The notes: generated by a model not told the origin, from the letters alone. Numbered from the stretch's first letter, positions 8,148-18,377 are shown. The stretch is 64,000 bases of DNA from Billgrantia ethanolica (GCF_021404305.1 NZ_JABFTX010000001.1:310001-374000); one strand, 5' to 3'. Program-made: numbers and translations.

Positions 8148-9951
8148 GGGACACCTCCTGTGTCTTGGCGGCGCCGGCTGAATCGGCCGGCAGACGGACG
8201 AAGTGCAGCGGGTTGTCGACGTGCAGTTCCATCTCGGCGAGCATGCGTTCCGCAGCCGCGTCGGTGGCATGCAGAAACTTGGCGCGATTGAGCGTCAGGC
8301 GCAGGATGCGCGGGGCGAACAGTTCGAAGCGGGTGAAGCGTTCGGCCAACTCGGGATGTCGATCCCGGTAGGCGGCGAGCACGTCACCACACAGGCGATA
8401 GAAGCACGTCTCCGAAACCCCGCAGGCTGCGGCGTGAGGGGCAATGAAGCGCAAGGTAGTGACGAAATGCCCGGTCTGCAGGTCATGGATCAGCTTCTCC
8501 GGAGGCAGGCGCACCGTGACGCTCTTGAGCTCGGCGGGCAGGTCGTGGGCCTCGGGGAATTCCTCGTCGACCAGCCGCAGGTCGCCTTGAAAGTCCTTGA
8601 GGGCCAGGCGGTGGGGCCAGCCGTCACGCAGGACCAGGGTCAGATTCTGGCCGTGGGCGATCAGTGACACGCCGTAGCGGCACATCAGGTGCCACAGCGG
8701 CACCAAGGTGACCTCGAACATCCGAGTGAGCCAGGCCTGTGCAGCCTGAGGGGCGTGAGCACCGGCAGCCGTCAGGTAGGCGGCGAGCCAGGGGCGCCCC
8801 TGCTCGTCGACCTGCATCAGCTCGGCCATCAGCAGCGCCTGCTCGTTGGCTGCCAGTCGTGGTGCCAGTGACTCGCGCCAGATCACCCCGAATAGCTCGC
8901 GGTAGCGATAGGGCGACTGCGGCAGGCGGGCATACTGCTCATGTGGCAGCACGGCCCCTGCGGGCTCGGCGAGGATCTCCAGGTTCACGCGGGCGAATTC
9001 CTCGTCGTCGTGTGCCCGGGCCTTCAGCCAGGCCGAGGCGGCGGGGCCGGCGAGCAGAAAGCGGCCGGGAATGCCACGATAGCAGGAGGTGTTCATGATG
9101 GTCAGCGGCAGCTTGATGTCGTAGGCCGCTGGCCGGCTGACGTTGGTCAGGGTGCGCAGCGATTGCTGAGGCACGTAGCTGTCGCCGAATTCGCCGAGGT
9201 AGACCAGGCGACGGTGGGCGATGTCGGCGGTGTGCAGGGGGCCGAGCCACTGCTGCCACTGCCAGGGGTGAACCGGCAGCAGCCGATAGCTGGCAGGGGC
9301 AGTCACCCGCTGGGCGAGGGCCTGGTACAGCCGGGCCTTCTCCGACTCGGCCAGCGCCGAGTCGAGCAGGGGAGCGGCGTCGATGGGGCCGCCACCGCAC
9401 TCCAGGGCATCGGCGGCGATGGCCACCCAGGCGAGGCGGAAGGCGTTGCCATGCTCCGGGGCGTAGCGTGCCAGGGCCTCCAATCCCCAGCCGCGGCGGC
9501 CCTTGTTGAAGAGAAACTTGGGATGGCCGTCGAGCAGGCGTTGACGTTGCGGCTCGGGCAGCAGGATGGCCTTATCGGCGCTCAGTCCGCGGCGGGCTTC
9601 GCGCAGCCGGCAGTCGGCGCGAAGGGTGGCGAACAGGTCCTCCAGATGTTCGGCGACCTGGGCGTCGTTCATGCCGAGCAGCGGTGCCAGAGCGAGGAGA
9701 AAGTCGGTGGCTTCCAGGGTGACGCCGGCGGGGGGCTCCAGGCTGGAGGGGTCGACCCGGGGGTGTCGCCATAGATTGGGGCTGGCCTGAAAGCGCCAGA
9801 CCCCGCTCTCGCCCAGGTCGAGCCGCTGGCGGTCGCCGTCGTTGGTCAGCACGATGACCTGCTCATAAGCCAGCTCACCGATCATCTTGGCGATCAGCTC
9901 GCGATTGACCGTTTCCCAGTGCGGCGTCAGACAGATATCGAGCGACTCCAT
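8140..9951 (-). CDS. iucC: Aerobactin synthase, NIS synthetase IucC-like
   Basis: NRPS-independent siderophore synthetase joining the second acyl-hydroxylysine to the mono-amide of citrate to give aerobactin. With the ATG at 9951 the product is 603 aa; a GTG one codon earlier (9954) is equally possible. Family motifs seen are LLPVHPWQWQQW, the nucleotide-binding QQSLRTLTN, IKLPLTIMNTSCYRGI and the active-site HGQN. The start overlaps the iucB stop and the end overlaps iucD, so the genes are translationally coupled. Confidence 0.92.
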   Translation of the reverse strand: MESLDICLTPHWETVNRELIAKMIGELAYEQVIVLTNDGDRQRLDLGESGVWRFQASPNLWRHPRVDPSSLEPPAGVTLEATDFLLALAPLLGMNDAQVAEHLEDLFATLRADCRLREARRGLSADKAILLPEPQRQRLLDGHPKFLFNKGRRGWGLEALARYAPEHGNAFRLAWVAIAADALECGGGPIDAAPLLDSALAESEKARLYQALAQRVTAPASYRLLPVHPWQWQQWLGPLHTADIAHRRLVYLGEFGDSYVPQQSLRTLTNVSRPAAYDIKLPLTIMNTSCYRGIPGRFLLAGPAASAWLKARAHDDEEFARVNLEILAEPAGAVLPHEQYARLPQSPYRYRELFGVIWRESLAPRLAANEQALLMAELMQVDEQGRPWLAAYLTAAGAHAPQAAQAWLTRMFEVTLVPLWHLMCRYGVSLIAHGQNLTLVLRDGWPHRLALKDFQGDLRLVDEEFPEAHDLPAELKSVTVRLPPEKLIHDLQTGHFVTTLRFIAPHAAACGVSETCFYRLCGDVLAAYRDRHPELAERFTRFELFAPRILRLTLNRAKFLHATDAAAERMLAEMELHVDNPLHFVRLPADSAGAAKTQEVSHV

Positions 9952-10850
9952 CACAGCACCTCCCGGAAGAAGCGTTCACGCTGCCCCATCACTAGGCTGG
10001 CCCGCTTGTGGGGGAAGTCGAAGTCGCGCAGCCGTGTCAGGCCCAGGCGCTCGAGGTGGCGGAACAGGCGGTGATTATCGTGGCGTGGTTCCAGCACCAG
10101 GCGACGGGTGCGCGGCTCGGCGAGGTAGGCGTAGTGGGACAGCCCACCCAGCCAGGCATCGACGAAACGGGCCCCGCGAACGTCCTCTTCGCCTACCAGC
10201 AGGTGCAGACCGCGGTCGAAGGAGGCCCAGGGGTAATAGGGGGCGAGTCGGTCCTCGGCGGCCCAGTAGAGCTCGAAATAGCCGAAGGGGCGGCCGTCGA
10301 ACTCGCCGATCAGCGGCAGAGTGTGCGGGTCGGCGTGTCGCTGCACGATGAAGTCGGCGAGTTCGCTGGCGGGCCATGCCTGCTCCCAGAACTCCGCGAC
10401 CCGCGGCAGGTGCATCCACTGCACGAAGCGCTCGAGGTCGCGATCGAGCTCGATCAGGCGCAGCGAGAAGGTGCGCCCGAGGCGTGGATCGGAGCGCCGA
10501 TAGACGAGGCCGCTGGGCTTGGCGGGACGCCTGGGATGGCCGTTACCGCTCTCGAAGAGGGTCTGTTCAGGGCGGGTGGGGGGATGCCTCAGCCAATCCC
10601 AGGGTTGTTGATAGAAATCTCCACGCAGCACGCGGCCACCGCCGAGTGCCTCGACCAGCCGGGGCCAGTCGGCATGCTCCTGCCAGGCGGCCGGCTCGAG
10701 GATCAGCAGTGCCAGCTCGGGATGGTGAGCGAAGGCGGCATCGATGCGCTCGATCAGCGATTCCGTCGTCGTATCGCGCTCCAGACGGGCGGCTGCGTCC
10801 TGCAGCGGGACGATGTCGGTACGTGGCGGGGTGTCTAGAGTGATGCTCAT
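9951..10850 (-). CDS. iucB: N6-hydroxylysine O-acetyltransferase, IucB-like (GNAT)
   Basis: Transfers acetyl from acetyl-CoA to N6-hydroxylysine before condensation with citrate. The start is ATG at 10850, which overlaps the iucA stop in an ATGA; the product is 299 aa. A longer in-frame extension exists but it runs antisense-like through iucA coding sequence. The C-terminal half has IucB/RhbD-type GNAT features: VQWMHLPRVAEFWEQAW, GYFELYWAAEDRLAPYY, GLHLLVGEEDVRG and LEPRHDNHRLFRHLERLG. Acetyl as the acyl group is inferred from the overall iucABCD order. Confidence 0.9.
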   Translation of the reverse strand: MSITLDTPPRTDIVPLQDAAARLERDTTTESLIERIDAAFAHHPELALLILEPAAWQEHADWPRLVEALGGGRVLRGDFYQQPWDWLRHPPTRPEQTLFESGNGHPRRPAKPSGLVYRRSDPRLGRTFSLRLIELDRDLERFVQWMHLPRVAEFWEQAWPASELADFIVQRHADPHTLPLIGEFDGRPFGYFELYWAAEDRLAPYYPWASFDRGLHLLVGEEDVRGARFVDAWLGGLSHYAYLAEPRTRRLVLEPRHDNHRLFRHLERLGLTRLRDFDFPHKRASLVMGQRERFFREVL

Positions 10851-12592
10851 GCCGGGACTCCTTGGTGGCGAGCGGTGGCGGTAGTGGCCGCCAGGGGGTT
10901 GTCCAGTGGCAGATAGAGGCGCGCCGGCTCGGCGAGGGTGGCCTCGTTGACGCCGCTCAGGTAGCAGAAGAAGTTGCCTTTGACCTCCAGCCGGGCGGCA
11001 TGCAGGGCGTGGTCCAGGCAGTCGAGATCGCCATCGAGCCGTGTGCGCAGTCCTTCGAGATGGACGCTCAGATCGCGTAGCACGAGGGCTTCGTCGACCA
11101 GGCCGTCGGCCGCCAGGGCGCTGATGACGGCAAAGGTGGAGTTGATCAGCAGGTAGTAGAGGAAGTAGCGCCGCAGGGCAGCCTGTGGCCAGTGGTTCTC
11201 CGGCGGCGCGAGTTGCGGGTGCCGTTCGAGGAAGCGGTCGCCCACGCCGCTGCCCTGGCAGTCGCGGTAGAACATGCCCACCGGCCAGCCATCGTCGAGC
11301 CGTAGCACGATGTTCTGCTGATGGGCCAGCAGCACGATACCGTCCTCCACGGCGAGGCCGAACAGGGGTGTCAGCACGCGTTCGCAAAAGGCACCGAACC
11401 AGCCGCGTGCGACCTGAGGCAGCGGCTCGCCCAGCGCCTGGGCCTTGGCACGCAGGCGCGCTGCGAGCAGCGTCTGGCGGCCGGGGCCGAGCGGCTGCTG
11501 CGTCAAGGTGGCCAGTACCACTGTCTCGGTTTCCGCCGCCCCGAGTAGCAGGTTCTCGCGCAGTACCACCAGGCTGGCGGGGTCGACGTCACCCTTGGCA
11601 TCGAGCCAGCCCAGCCAGGCCGGTTCCTGCATCACGGCGAAACCGGGAAAGCGCCGGGCCACGCCGAGCTCGCGCATCCAGCGGTCCAGATGCAGGCCGC
11701 GTCGGACCTCCTTGAGGCTGAGCAGGCGCAGCGAGTTGGTCAGGCGAGCCGACAGCGAGCCCTTGACCATCCAGGAGGCTCGGGGCGCGTAGAGTGAGCG
11801 GTGCGACGAGGTCGGCAGCCACTCCGCGGCGCTGTTGCCAAGCCACAGCAGTTGACCACGTCGCTCCTGTGCCTGGACCCAGGCTTGGCGGCGCAGTTGC
11901 AGTGCCTGCCAGGGATGCATGGGCAGGGCGCTGAAGCCGGGCGGCAGGCGGGTGGCCAGGTTCGCTGGCAGCAGCTCGAGGGCGAGGTCGGCAGCGGTGA
12001 TGTCGCGGCTGGAGTCGCCGGCTGCGAGCGGTGGAGCCACCGCCCACCAGGCGAGACCGAAGCGGGCGCGGTGCTCGGGGCAGAAAGCGCGTGCCTCGGC
12101 CTCGCTGAACGGGGCCCGGGACTTGGGGGCAGGGTGGAAGGCGTGACCGGCCAGCAGGCCCTGCTCCGCCTCGGCGAAGGTCAGCGGGCCGTTTTGCAGA
12201 TGAGCGAGATCGTCCCTGTCATCGAGGCTGGCCCGGGTATTGGCCCGACTTTCCAGTACCCGCTCGCGGAAGGTGTGACGGGCGGTGGCGTCGAGCGGTC
12301 CCACCAGGGCCGGTGTTGCCAGAATGTGCTCCAGGGCGGTGGCGAAATCGACCGTCTGGGAGGCACCCTCCTTGCACCACAGGATGGGCCACTGGAAGCG
12401 GCATTCGCCGCTGGCACTGCGGTGCCGTAGTCGCAGTTGCAGCTCGCCTTCGGTGATGGGCAGACGCGCCACTTCCCCGTGGCCGGTGGTATCGAGTCGC
12501 CAGGCGCGGGTCTCGCGCAGCAGGGCATTGAAGAAGCAGCTCGCGGCTGGGTCGACCTCGTTCAGGGGAGCGGCATCGGTAGTTGTCGCCAT
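10847..12592 (-). CDS. iucA: NIS synthetase IucA-like (first aerobactin condensation)
   Basis: Couples one N6-acetyl-N6-hydroxylysine to citrate. The start is ATG at 12592, behind GGAGG; an upstream in-frame ATG at 12634 overlaps the Fur box and is unlikely. The product is 581 aa. NIS motifs seen are LPMHPWQALQL, PTSSHRSLYAP followed by KGSLSARLTNSLR, LLAHQQNIVLRL and YRDCQGSG. It is the first gene of the iucA-iucB-iucC-iucD operon, the same order as the enterobacterial aerobactin operon, and a palindromic Fur box lies 29-45 bp upstream. Confidence 0.92.
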   Translation of the reverse strand: MATTTDAAPLNEVDPAASCFFNALLRETRAWRLDTTGHGEVARLPITEGELQLRLRHRSASGECRFQWPILWCKEGASQTVDFATALEHILATPALVGPLDATARHTFRERVLESRANTRASLDDRDDLAHLQNGPLTFAEAEQGLLAGHAFHPAPKSRAPFSEAEARAFCPEHRARFGLAWWAVAPPLAAGDSSRDITAADLALELLPANLATRLPPGFSALPMHPWQALQLRRQAWVQAQERRGQLLWLGNSAAEWLPTSSHRSLYAPRASWMVKGSLSARLTNSLRLLSLKEVRRGLHLDRWMRELGVARRFPGFAVMQEPAWLGWLDAKGDVDPASLVVLRENLLLGAAETETVVLATLTQQPLGPGRQTLLAARLRAKAQALGEPLPQVARGWFGAFCERVLTPLFGLAVEDGIVLLAHQQNIVLRLDDGWPVGMFYRDCQGSGVGDRFLERHPQLAPPENHWPQAALRRYFLYYLLINSTFAVISALAADGLVDEALVLRDLSVHLEGLRTRLDGDLDCLDHALHAARLEVKGNFFCYLSGVNEATLAEPARLYLPLDNPLAATTATARHQGVPA

Positions 12593-12620
12593 GGGAACCT
12601 CCGTGTTGATAAATAAAAGG

Positions 12621-12637
12621 CTAATGATAATCATTAG
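12621..12637. promoter_or_regulatory. Fur box of the iucABCD operon
   Basis: CTAATGATAATCATTAG is a perfect 17-bp palindrome containing the full AATGATAATCATT core of the Fur consensus. It lies between the shiF-like gene and iucA and is the strongest Fur site in the window. Confidence 0.92.
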
Positions 12638-12686
12638 ATCTTTGTGTCGTGTCGTGGCTCCTTGCGGCCCGCATGTTGGGCATGAG

Positions 12687-13889
12687 TCAGTCGTGGGTGG
12701 GCGTGACCCGCGAGGTCGCCGGCATGATCCGGAAGTGGTTCCTGGTCATGGGAACGAACAGCACGAGGACGCAGGCGGCGGCGAGCGACAGCGGCAACAG
12801 GTGAGCGGCGGCGGCCAGGCTGACCGTCAGTGTCGCGGCGCCGTAGCCCAGGGTATGGGCCATGGCCAGCAAGCCGGCGCTGGCACCCGGGGAGCGCTGA
12901 CGCGTAGCGGCGTCGGTATATCCGGGCACGGCCAGGGCGGCGCCGACGCTGGCGATCATGACGCCCAGGCCGAAACTGGCCGGGCCGATGGCCATCGTCA
13001 GCACTCCGTAACCGGTCACCAGCCCCAGCGCCCCCAAGGCCAGCAGGGCATAGCCGGACAGTCGACGGTGACGAGTGATACCCAACTGGATGGTCAGGGC
13101 ACACAGTGCACCGAGCGACAGCAGGATCCCCATCAGGTGGCCGGCCCGGGTGGCGTCGATGTCGAGCCTGCCCTGCAGGGCACCGGGAAGGCCCAACTGC
13201 ATCAGCGATACTGACATCGCCAGCAGCAGTGCAATGGCCAGGCAGGGCAGCAGATCAAGGGTGCCGCGTGGCAGTCGAGCGGCTCGACTGGCGGCAAGCG
13301 GGAGCTGGGGAGTCGGGGCCGGTATCCCCCGGAGCAGCAGCAGGGCCAGCATGCCGCACAGCAGCATAACCACGAAGGGCGCATGGGCGGAAAGGCTCAG
13401 GCTGGCGGCGGCAATCAGCGGCCCAAGCAGGCGACCGCTGCTGAGTCCGGCGCTGATGGCGGCCAGCGCTTTGACCCGCTCCTCGCCGCCATGCAAGGCC
13501 AGCGACCACTGCTGGCAGGCCGGCACCATGCCCGAGACCGTCAGGCCGTACAGCACCCGTGCTGCCGCCACCAGGGCCAGCAGCGCGCCGTCGCTCAGCC
13601 AGCCGTGGGCCGCCGTCCACAGAGCGAAGCCGATCAGGGCGAAGCTGGTTACGTAGCCCAGCAGAGCCTGGATCACCACGCCGCGTGCCCCGTGACGATC
13701 GGCGATCCGCCCCCAGAAGGGACTGCCCAGCAGGAACAGCATCGAACCCAGCAGGATCAGACCGGCCCACTGCGACAGTGGCAGGCCGAAGCGTTCCACC
13801 AGCACCGGCAGCGCGACCAGCAGGCCGTTCTGGCCGAGGCCGAGCAATGCCGCACAGGCACTGATTCGCCACAGGGGAGGGAAGCGCAT
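12687..13889 (-). CDS. shiF: MFS transporter, ShiF-like (candidate aerobactin exporter)
   Basis: 400-aa integral inner-membrane protein with about 12 hydrophobic segments. The major-facilitator loop motif between TM2 and TM3 reads SPFWGRIADRHGARG. It lies just upstream of iucA on the same strand, the position of the MFS gene shiF in pColV and Shigella aerobactin loci, so it most likely exports aerobactin. It has its own Fur-like box near 13909-13930. The name is taken from context and size; the transported substrate is inferred. Confidence 0.75.
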   Translation of the reverse strand: MRFPPLWRISACAALLGLGQNGLLVALPVLVERFGLPLSQWAGLILLGSMLFLLGSPFWGRIADRHGARGVVIQALLGYVTSFALIGFALWTAAHGWLSDGALLALVAAARVLYGLTVSGMVPACQQWSLALHGGEERVKALAAISAGLSSGRLLGPLIAAASLSLSAHAPFVVMLLCGMLALLLLRGIPAPTPQLPLAASRAARLPRGTLDLLPCLAIALLLAMSVSLMQLGLPGALQGRLDIDATRAGHLMGILLSLGALCALTIQLGITRHRRLSGYALLALGALGLVTGYGVLTMAIGPASFGLGVMIASVGAALAVPGYTDAATRQRSPGASAGLLAMAHTLGYGAATLTVSLAAAAHLLPLSLAAACVLVLFVPMTRNHFRIMPATSRVTPTHD

Positions 13890-13908
13890 GATCGGCTCCT
13901 TGGTAAAT

Positions 13909-13930
13909 ACAATTGAGAATTGTTATTAGT
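13909..13930. promoter_or_regulatory. Fur-like box upstream of the MFS exporter gene
   Basis: An AT-rich imperfect palindrome; on the minus strand it reads ACTAATAACAATTCTCAATT. The shape resembles tandem Fur hexamers, but it is weaker than the iucA site. It lies 20-41 bp upstream of the MFS start. Confidence 0.55.
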
Positions 13931-13992
13931 TAAGCAATTGCCGTCAAGCTCGACAATGTATCGGCTTGTGAAGAGAGCTGGCTCGCGGGCAG

Positions 13993-14019
13993 GAAAAAGC
14001 CCACTGCGAGAGTGGGCTT
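13993..14019 (-). terminator. Terminator of iutA
   Basis: 9-bp perfect stem (AAGCCCACT / AGTGGGCTT) with a 5-base loop. On the minus strand the stem ends in a run of five T. It lies 32 nt beyond the iutA stop. Confidence 0.9.
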
Positions 14020-14050
14020 GAGCGGGCGAACGGCATCGCAATGAGACGGG

Positions 14051-16147
14051 TCAGTAGTCCATCGACCAGGTCAGGCTGTAGGTGCGCCCGCGGCCCTGGT
14101 AGTCGTAGAGGTATTCCGGACCGTAGTAGGGTGAATAGAACATCGCCGCGCGCTGGCCCCACACCGTGGAGTAGCTCTCGTCCAGCAGGTTCTGCACGCC
14201 GAGGCTGAACTTGCCGAAGTCGGTCTGTCGGCTGAGCGCCAGATCCAGGGTGGTGTTGCCGTCGATCTTGCGCTCGGCGTCATCCTCCAGATCGAAGGTG
14301 TGGTTGGCCTGCAGGCGGGCCGAATGGACGTGGTCTCGCCAGCCGACGAAGGCGGTCGCCGAGGAGAGCGAGGCGTAGCGGGCATCGCGCTTCTCCCATC
14401 CGCCCTCGTCGTTCTCCTGCTCCGAGCGCACCAGGTGCAGGGTGCCGCCGACTTCGAGGCCGTCCGAGAAGTAGCGGGTCAGGGCACCTTCGATACCGTA
14501 GTCGCGCTTCCTGTCGTCGACCACGTCGACGCTCAGGTCGCCGCTGTTGATTTCCAGGGCCTTGTCGGACCAGGCGTAGTAGACCGCCGCCTGGGCCACC
14601 CAGTCGCCGCCCTGGTAACGCCAGCCGAGTTCGACCTGGTCGGTCTCGATGGCGGAGAGCGGGTTGCCGCCGACGCTGATGCCGGGACGGCCGTAATACT
14701 TGGCCGGATCGGGAAGTTCGAATCCCTGGCTGTAGCGCAGCCAGCTCTGGTGGCCGTTACCGAAGTCGTGGAGCGCGCTGGCGTTGAGCAGGGTGGCGTC
14801 GTAGTCGTTCTCGCCGCCGGGAATGCCGTTGAAGTCGTCGACCTCGACGTCGGAGTGCTGGCGCCTGACACCGGCCGATAGCTTGAGAGCATCGGTCGCC
14901 TGCCAGTCGACCTGGGCGAAGGCGGCGAGAGTGTCGACCCGGTAGCCGGGATAGCGTGGTGCGATGCCGGCCTGCTCCTGTACCAGCCCGCCGGTGGCGT
15001 CGGATACGGCCTTGTCGAAGGTCATCTGGCTGGCGTCGAAGCTTTCGCGATCGACATCCAGGCCGTAGATGAGGCCGATACGCTCGTTCAGTCGTGCATC
15101 GAACAGCGCCTTGAGGCCGCTGAGCTCGGTGTTCTGCTGGGAGGCGCGGAACTCGGAGCCACCGGCGACCGGGTAGGGGAAGGCCTGGAAGCTGGCTTCC
15201 TCCTCGCGATGGAAAGCCTGCAGATAGAAGTTCTGTCCCAGCAGGTCGGCGTGATGGTACTGCAGGTTTACCATCTTGCGATCGGTGGCCGGGTCGCGGT
15301 CGGAACGATAGCCGTCACGGATCTCGGCGTCCTCCAGACTGGGGCTGGTGGCGTCCAGATGGGGAAAGTAGACCCCACGATCCCCCTCGTAGCCCGAGCG
15401 GTAGAGCTGGGCAGCGAGTTCCAGGGTTTGAGCGTCATTCAGTTGGAAGGTGAGGTTGCCCAGCACGTCGATGCTGCGGTTGTCCTGCAGGTCGGTCTGA
15501 GCGAGATCGGGGAAGATCTCGTTGCCGCGACCGTCGAACTGGCGGCCATTGTCCTGGAAGGCGGTGCCGAGATAGGCCTGCACCCGTTCGTTGCCACCGC
15601 TGACCGACTGAGCGATCCGCCTGTCGAGATCGCTGCTGCGATTGAAGCCGGTGGTGACCCCGACCTCGGTGCGCCAATCCGGCCCACCGGCCCGACCCTT
15701 GCGGGTGATGATGTTGACGATGCCGCCGGTGGCGCCGCCGCCATAGAGACTGCTGGCTCCCGAGAGCACCTCGACGCGTTCGATGTTGAAGGGGTCGATG
15801 GCGTCGAATTGACGAGACAGGCCCCTAGAGCTGTTCATCGACACGCCGTCGATCAATACCTGCACGGTGCGGCCGCGCAGGTTCTGGCCATAGTTGGTGC
15901 GCCCCTCGGGGGCCATGTCGAGGCTGGGCACGAGCCTGCCCAGAGCGGTCTTGAGATCGGCGCCGGCTTCGATCTGCTGCTGCAGCTCCTCCTTTTCGAT
16001 TATCCACACCGCGCCGGGTATCTGGCTGATCTGAGTGGGAGTGCGAGATCCCACTACCACCATGGTGTCCTGGTGTTCTTGGGCGTGAACGGTCATGGCC
16101 GCCGAGCCGGCAACCACGGTGAAACCGAGGGCTATGCGCTTCTTCAT
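14051..16147 (-). CDS. iutA: TonB-dependent ferric-aerobactin receptor
   Basis: Outer-membrane gated beta-barrel that binds ferric aerobactin. The start is ATG at 16147, beginning a clear signal peptide (MKKRIALGFTVVAGSAAMTVHA). The mature protein opens with a TonB box (DTMVVVG). Segments strongly shared with E. coli IutA include RTNYGQNLRGR, DAIDPFNIERVEV, ASSLYGGGATGGIVNI, ELPDPAKYYGR, VVDDRKRDYGIEGAL and STVWGQRAAMFYSPYYGP. It is 698 aa, against about 731 for E. coli. It is divergent from fhuB across a Fur box and energised by the TonB operon at 20344-25261. Confidence 0.94.
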   Translation of the reverse strand: MKKRIALGFTVVAGSAAMTVHAQEHQDTMVVVGSRTPTQISQIPGAVWIIEKEELQQQIEAGADLKTALGRLVPSLDMAPEGRTNYGQNLRGRTVQVLIDGVSMNSSRGLSRQFDAIDPFNIERVEVLSGASSLYGGGATGGIVNIITRKGRAGGPDWRTEVGVTTGFNRSSDLDRRIAQSVSGGNERVQAYLGTAFQDNGRQFDGRGNEIFPDLAQTDLQDNRSIDVLGNLTFQLNDAQTLELAAQLYRSGYEGDRGVYFPHLDATSPSLEDAEIRDGYRSDRDPATDRKMVNLQYHHADLLGQNFYLQAFHREEEASFQAFPYPVAGGSEFRASQQNTELSGLKALFDARLNERIGLIYGLDVDRESFDASQMTFDKAVSDATGGLVQEQAGIAPRYPGYRVDTLAAFAQVDWQATDALKLSAGVRRQHSDVEVDDFNGIPGGENDYDATLLNASALHDFGNGHQSWLRYSQGFELPDPAKYYGRPGISVGGNPLSAIETDQVELGWRYQGGDWVAQAAVYYAWSDKALEINSGDLSVDVVDDRKRDYGIEGALTRYFSDGLEVGGTLHLVRSEQENDEGGWEKRDARYASLSSATAFVGWRDHVHSARLQANHTFDLEDDAERKIDGNTTLDLALSRQTDFGKFSLGVQNLLDESYSTVWGQRAAMFYSPYYGPEYLYDYQGRGRTYSLTWSMDY

Positions 16148-16219
16148 GGGGTTCCCTTGCCTGGAAGACTCGAGTAGTGGTGCTGTTGGATGGGAAAGAG
16201 TATCATTCACAAAAAAGAT

Positions 16220-16238
16220 ATCAATGATAATTGTTAGC
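16220..16238. promoter_or_regulatory. Fur box shared by iutA and fhuB
   Basis: Contains an exact AATGATAAT core (16223-16231) in the AT-rich divergent intergenic region. It is placed to repress both iutA (minus) and fhuB-fhuF (plus). Confidence 0.75.
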
Positions 16239-16291
16239 GTTTGTTGATGGCCGATGAATCGATGGGCCAAAGATGAGCCACAAGGAGCCGC

Positions 16292-18331
16292 ATGGCTGAC
16301 GACAGGATGCCGCCGGGTACGGCAAGGGCCGCGGGAGAGGCGGAAATGACGGGGCGCACGATACGCGGCGGTATGCCGGCGCTGACCTGCTGGTTGCTGA
16401 GCCTGCCGCTGGTGGTGCTGTTCTGGCTGGGGCTGGAGGCCCAGGGGGGTATGGCGCTGGGCTTCCAGGCGCTGTGGTCGCCTTCGTTCGAGGATATCGA
16501 CCAACTGCTGTTGCACTACGCCTGGTGGCCGCGACTCTCGGTTGCACTACTGGCCGGCGCTGGGTTGGCGTTGGCCGGGGCCCTGATGCAGCAGGTGCTG
16601 CGCAACCCGCTGGCATCGCCCACTACGCTGGGCGTGGCTTCCGGGGCCAATCTGGCGCTGATGACGGCCACCCTGATGGCGCCTGGGTTGCTGGCCATTG
16701 GACGCGAATGGGTGGCGCTGGCTGGCGGCGGACTGGCGGTGGGCCTGGTGTTCATGCTGGCCTGGCGGCGGGGCTTGGCACCGATCGTGGTGGTGTTGGC
16801 CGGGCTGGTGGTGAATCTCTACCTGGGCGCACTGGCCACGGCATTGCTGTTGTTCAATCACGAGGCGCTGTCGGGGCTGCTGATCTGGGGAGCCGGGTCG
16901 CTGGCCCAGAACGGTTGGGACGGCGTGGCGATCCTCTGGCCGCGGCTGGCCATCGCCGCTGTGGCGGCCTGGTTGTTGCTGCGCCCTCTGGCGGTGCTGG
17001 AGCTGGACGATGCCAGCGCCAGGAGCTTGGGGGTGTCGCTTACCTATCTGCGCTTCGCTGGCATGGGGCTGGCGGTGTTCATCACCGGCAGCATCGTCAG
17101 TGTGGTGGGGGTCATCGGCTTCATCGGTCTGGTAGCGCCCAATATCGTGCGCCTGGCCGGGGCGCGGCGTCTCGGCGAGCGGCTGGTGTGGGGCACGCTG
17201 CTGGGGGCGGTGCTGCTGGCCACTACCGATCTGCTGCTGCAGAGCCTTGCCGGCACGTTGCCGATGCTGATTCCCACCGGCGCGGTGACCGGTGCCCTGG
17301 GTGCGCCGCTGCTGCTGTGGTTGATCACGCGCCTGAAGCTGCAGGGTAACCGGGCGCCACAACCGCCGGCCGTGCTGGCCAGCCGACATCCCGCACCCGG
17401 GCGTCTGGCCTCTCGCCTGGCCATCGGTCTACTGTTGGCTGCCGCCCTGGGCCTGCTGCTGGGACAGGGGGTGAATGGCTGGTACTGGCTGTCGCCGGAT
17501 CACTGGGGCGTGATGCAGTGGCGCATGCCCCGGGTGCTGGCGGCGGCAGCCAGCGGCCTGATGCTGGCGGTGGCCGGTACGCTTCTGCAGCGGCTCTCCG
17601 CCAATCCCATGGCCAGCCCCGAGGTGCTGGGCATCAGCGGCGGCTGTGCGATTGCCCTGATCCTGGGGATCTTCCTGCTGCCGGCGCCGACCAGCGGTGT
17701 GCTGGTCGGCATCGGCACCCTGGGGGCCTTTGCCACGCTGCTGATTCTGGTGGTACTCAATCGTCGCAGCGGCTTCGTGCCCGAGCGTCTGCTGCTCACC
17801 GGGGTGGCGGTAACGGCGCTGTTCGATGCGGTGCGCAGCGTGATGCTGGCAGGTGGCGATCCGCGCGGGCAGCAGGTGATCGCCTGGCTGGCGGGCTCCA
17901 CCTACTACGTCGATCTCACCGGCGCCCTGGTGGTAGGGACCCTGGCTGCGCTGCTGACGTTGTTCACCCTGCCGCTGACCCGCTGGCTGGACATCCTGCC
18001 CCTGGGGGCGCCCACGACTCAGGCATTGGGCATTGCTCTCAATCGCGCTCGCTTGGTGTTGCTGCTGCTGGTGGCCCTGCTGACCGCCTGCGCGACCCTG
18101 GTGGTGGGGCCGCTCTCTTTCGTCGGGTTGCTGGCGCCGCATATGGCCAGGCTGCTGGGACTGTCCCGGGCGCGCCAGCATCTGCTGGGGGCGGCACTGG
18201 TAGGCATGCTGCTGATGGTGCTGGCCGACTGGGTGGGCAGTCAGATCATTTTCCCTTATGAAATTCCCGCCGGGCTGGTTGCCTCGCTGATCGGCGGCGC
18301 CTACTTCATGTGGGGGCTGCGGAGGCTGTGA
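16292..18331 (+). CDS. fhuB: Ferric-siderophore ABC permease, fused double FecCD domain (FhuB-like)
   Basis: Inner-membrane permease of 679 aa, made of two tandem FecCD/BtuC-type halves as in E. coli FhuB. Each half carries the conserved pattern: first half [17 protein letters not shown] and [14 protein letters not shown]; second half [16 protein letters not shown] and [14 protein letters not shown]. About 20 hydrophobic segments are present. The start at 16292 is preceded by AAGGAG. It is followed by fhuF in the same direction. Its ATPase (5481) and binding protein (19193) are encoded on separate transcripts. Confidence 0.93.
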   Translation: MADDRMPPGTARAAGEAEMTGRTIRGGMPALTCWLLSLPLVVLFWLGLEAQGGMALGFQALWSPSFEDIDQLLLHYAWWPRLSVALLAGAGLALAGALMQQVLRNPLASPTTLGVASGANLALMTATLMAPGLLAIGREWVALAGGGLAVGLVFMLAWRRGLAPIVVVLAGLVVNLYLGALATALLLFNHEALSGLLIWGAGSLAQNGWDGVAILWPRLAIAAVAAWLLLRPLAVLELDDASARSLGVSLTYLRFAGMGLAVFITGSIVSVVGVIGFIGLVAPNIVRLAGARRLGERLVWGTLLGAVLLATTDLLLQSLAGTLPMLIPTGAVTGALGAPLLLWLITRLKLQGNRAPQPPAVLASRHPAPGRLASRLAIGLLLAAALGLLLGQGVNGWYWLSPDHWGVMQWRMPRVLAAAASGLMLAVAGTLLQRLSANPMASPEVLGISGGCAIALILGIFLLPAPTSGVLVGIGTLGAFATLLILVVLNRRSGFVPERLLLTGVAVTALFDAVRSVMLAGGDPRGQQVIAWLAGSTYYVDLTGALVVGTLAALLTLFTLPLTRWLDILPLGAPTTQALGIALNRARLVLLLLVALLTACATLVVGPLSFVGLLAPHMARLLGLSRARQHLLGAALVGMLLMVLADWVGSQIIFPYEIPAGLVASLIGGAYFMWGLRRL

Positions 18332-18377
18332 GGGGTATCGATGCCCAGTGGATAGGGGATGGTTACAGGAGATACGC

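Noticed and set aside
12593..12634. Upstream start for IucA at 12634
   Set aside because: It would overlap the Fur palindrome; the ATG at 12592 has a proper GGAGG site and a normal N-terminus.
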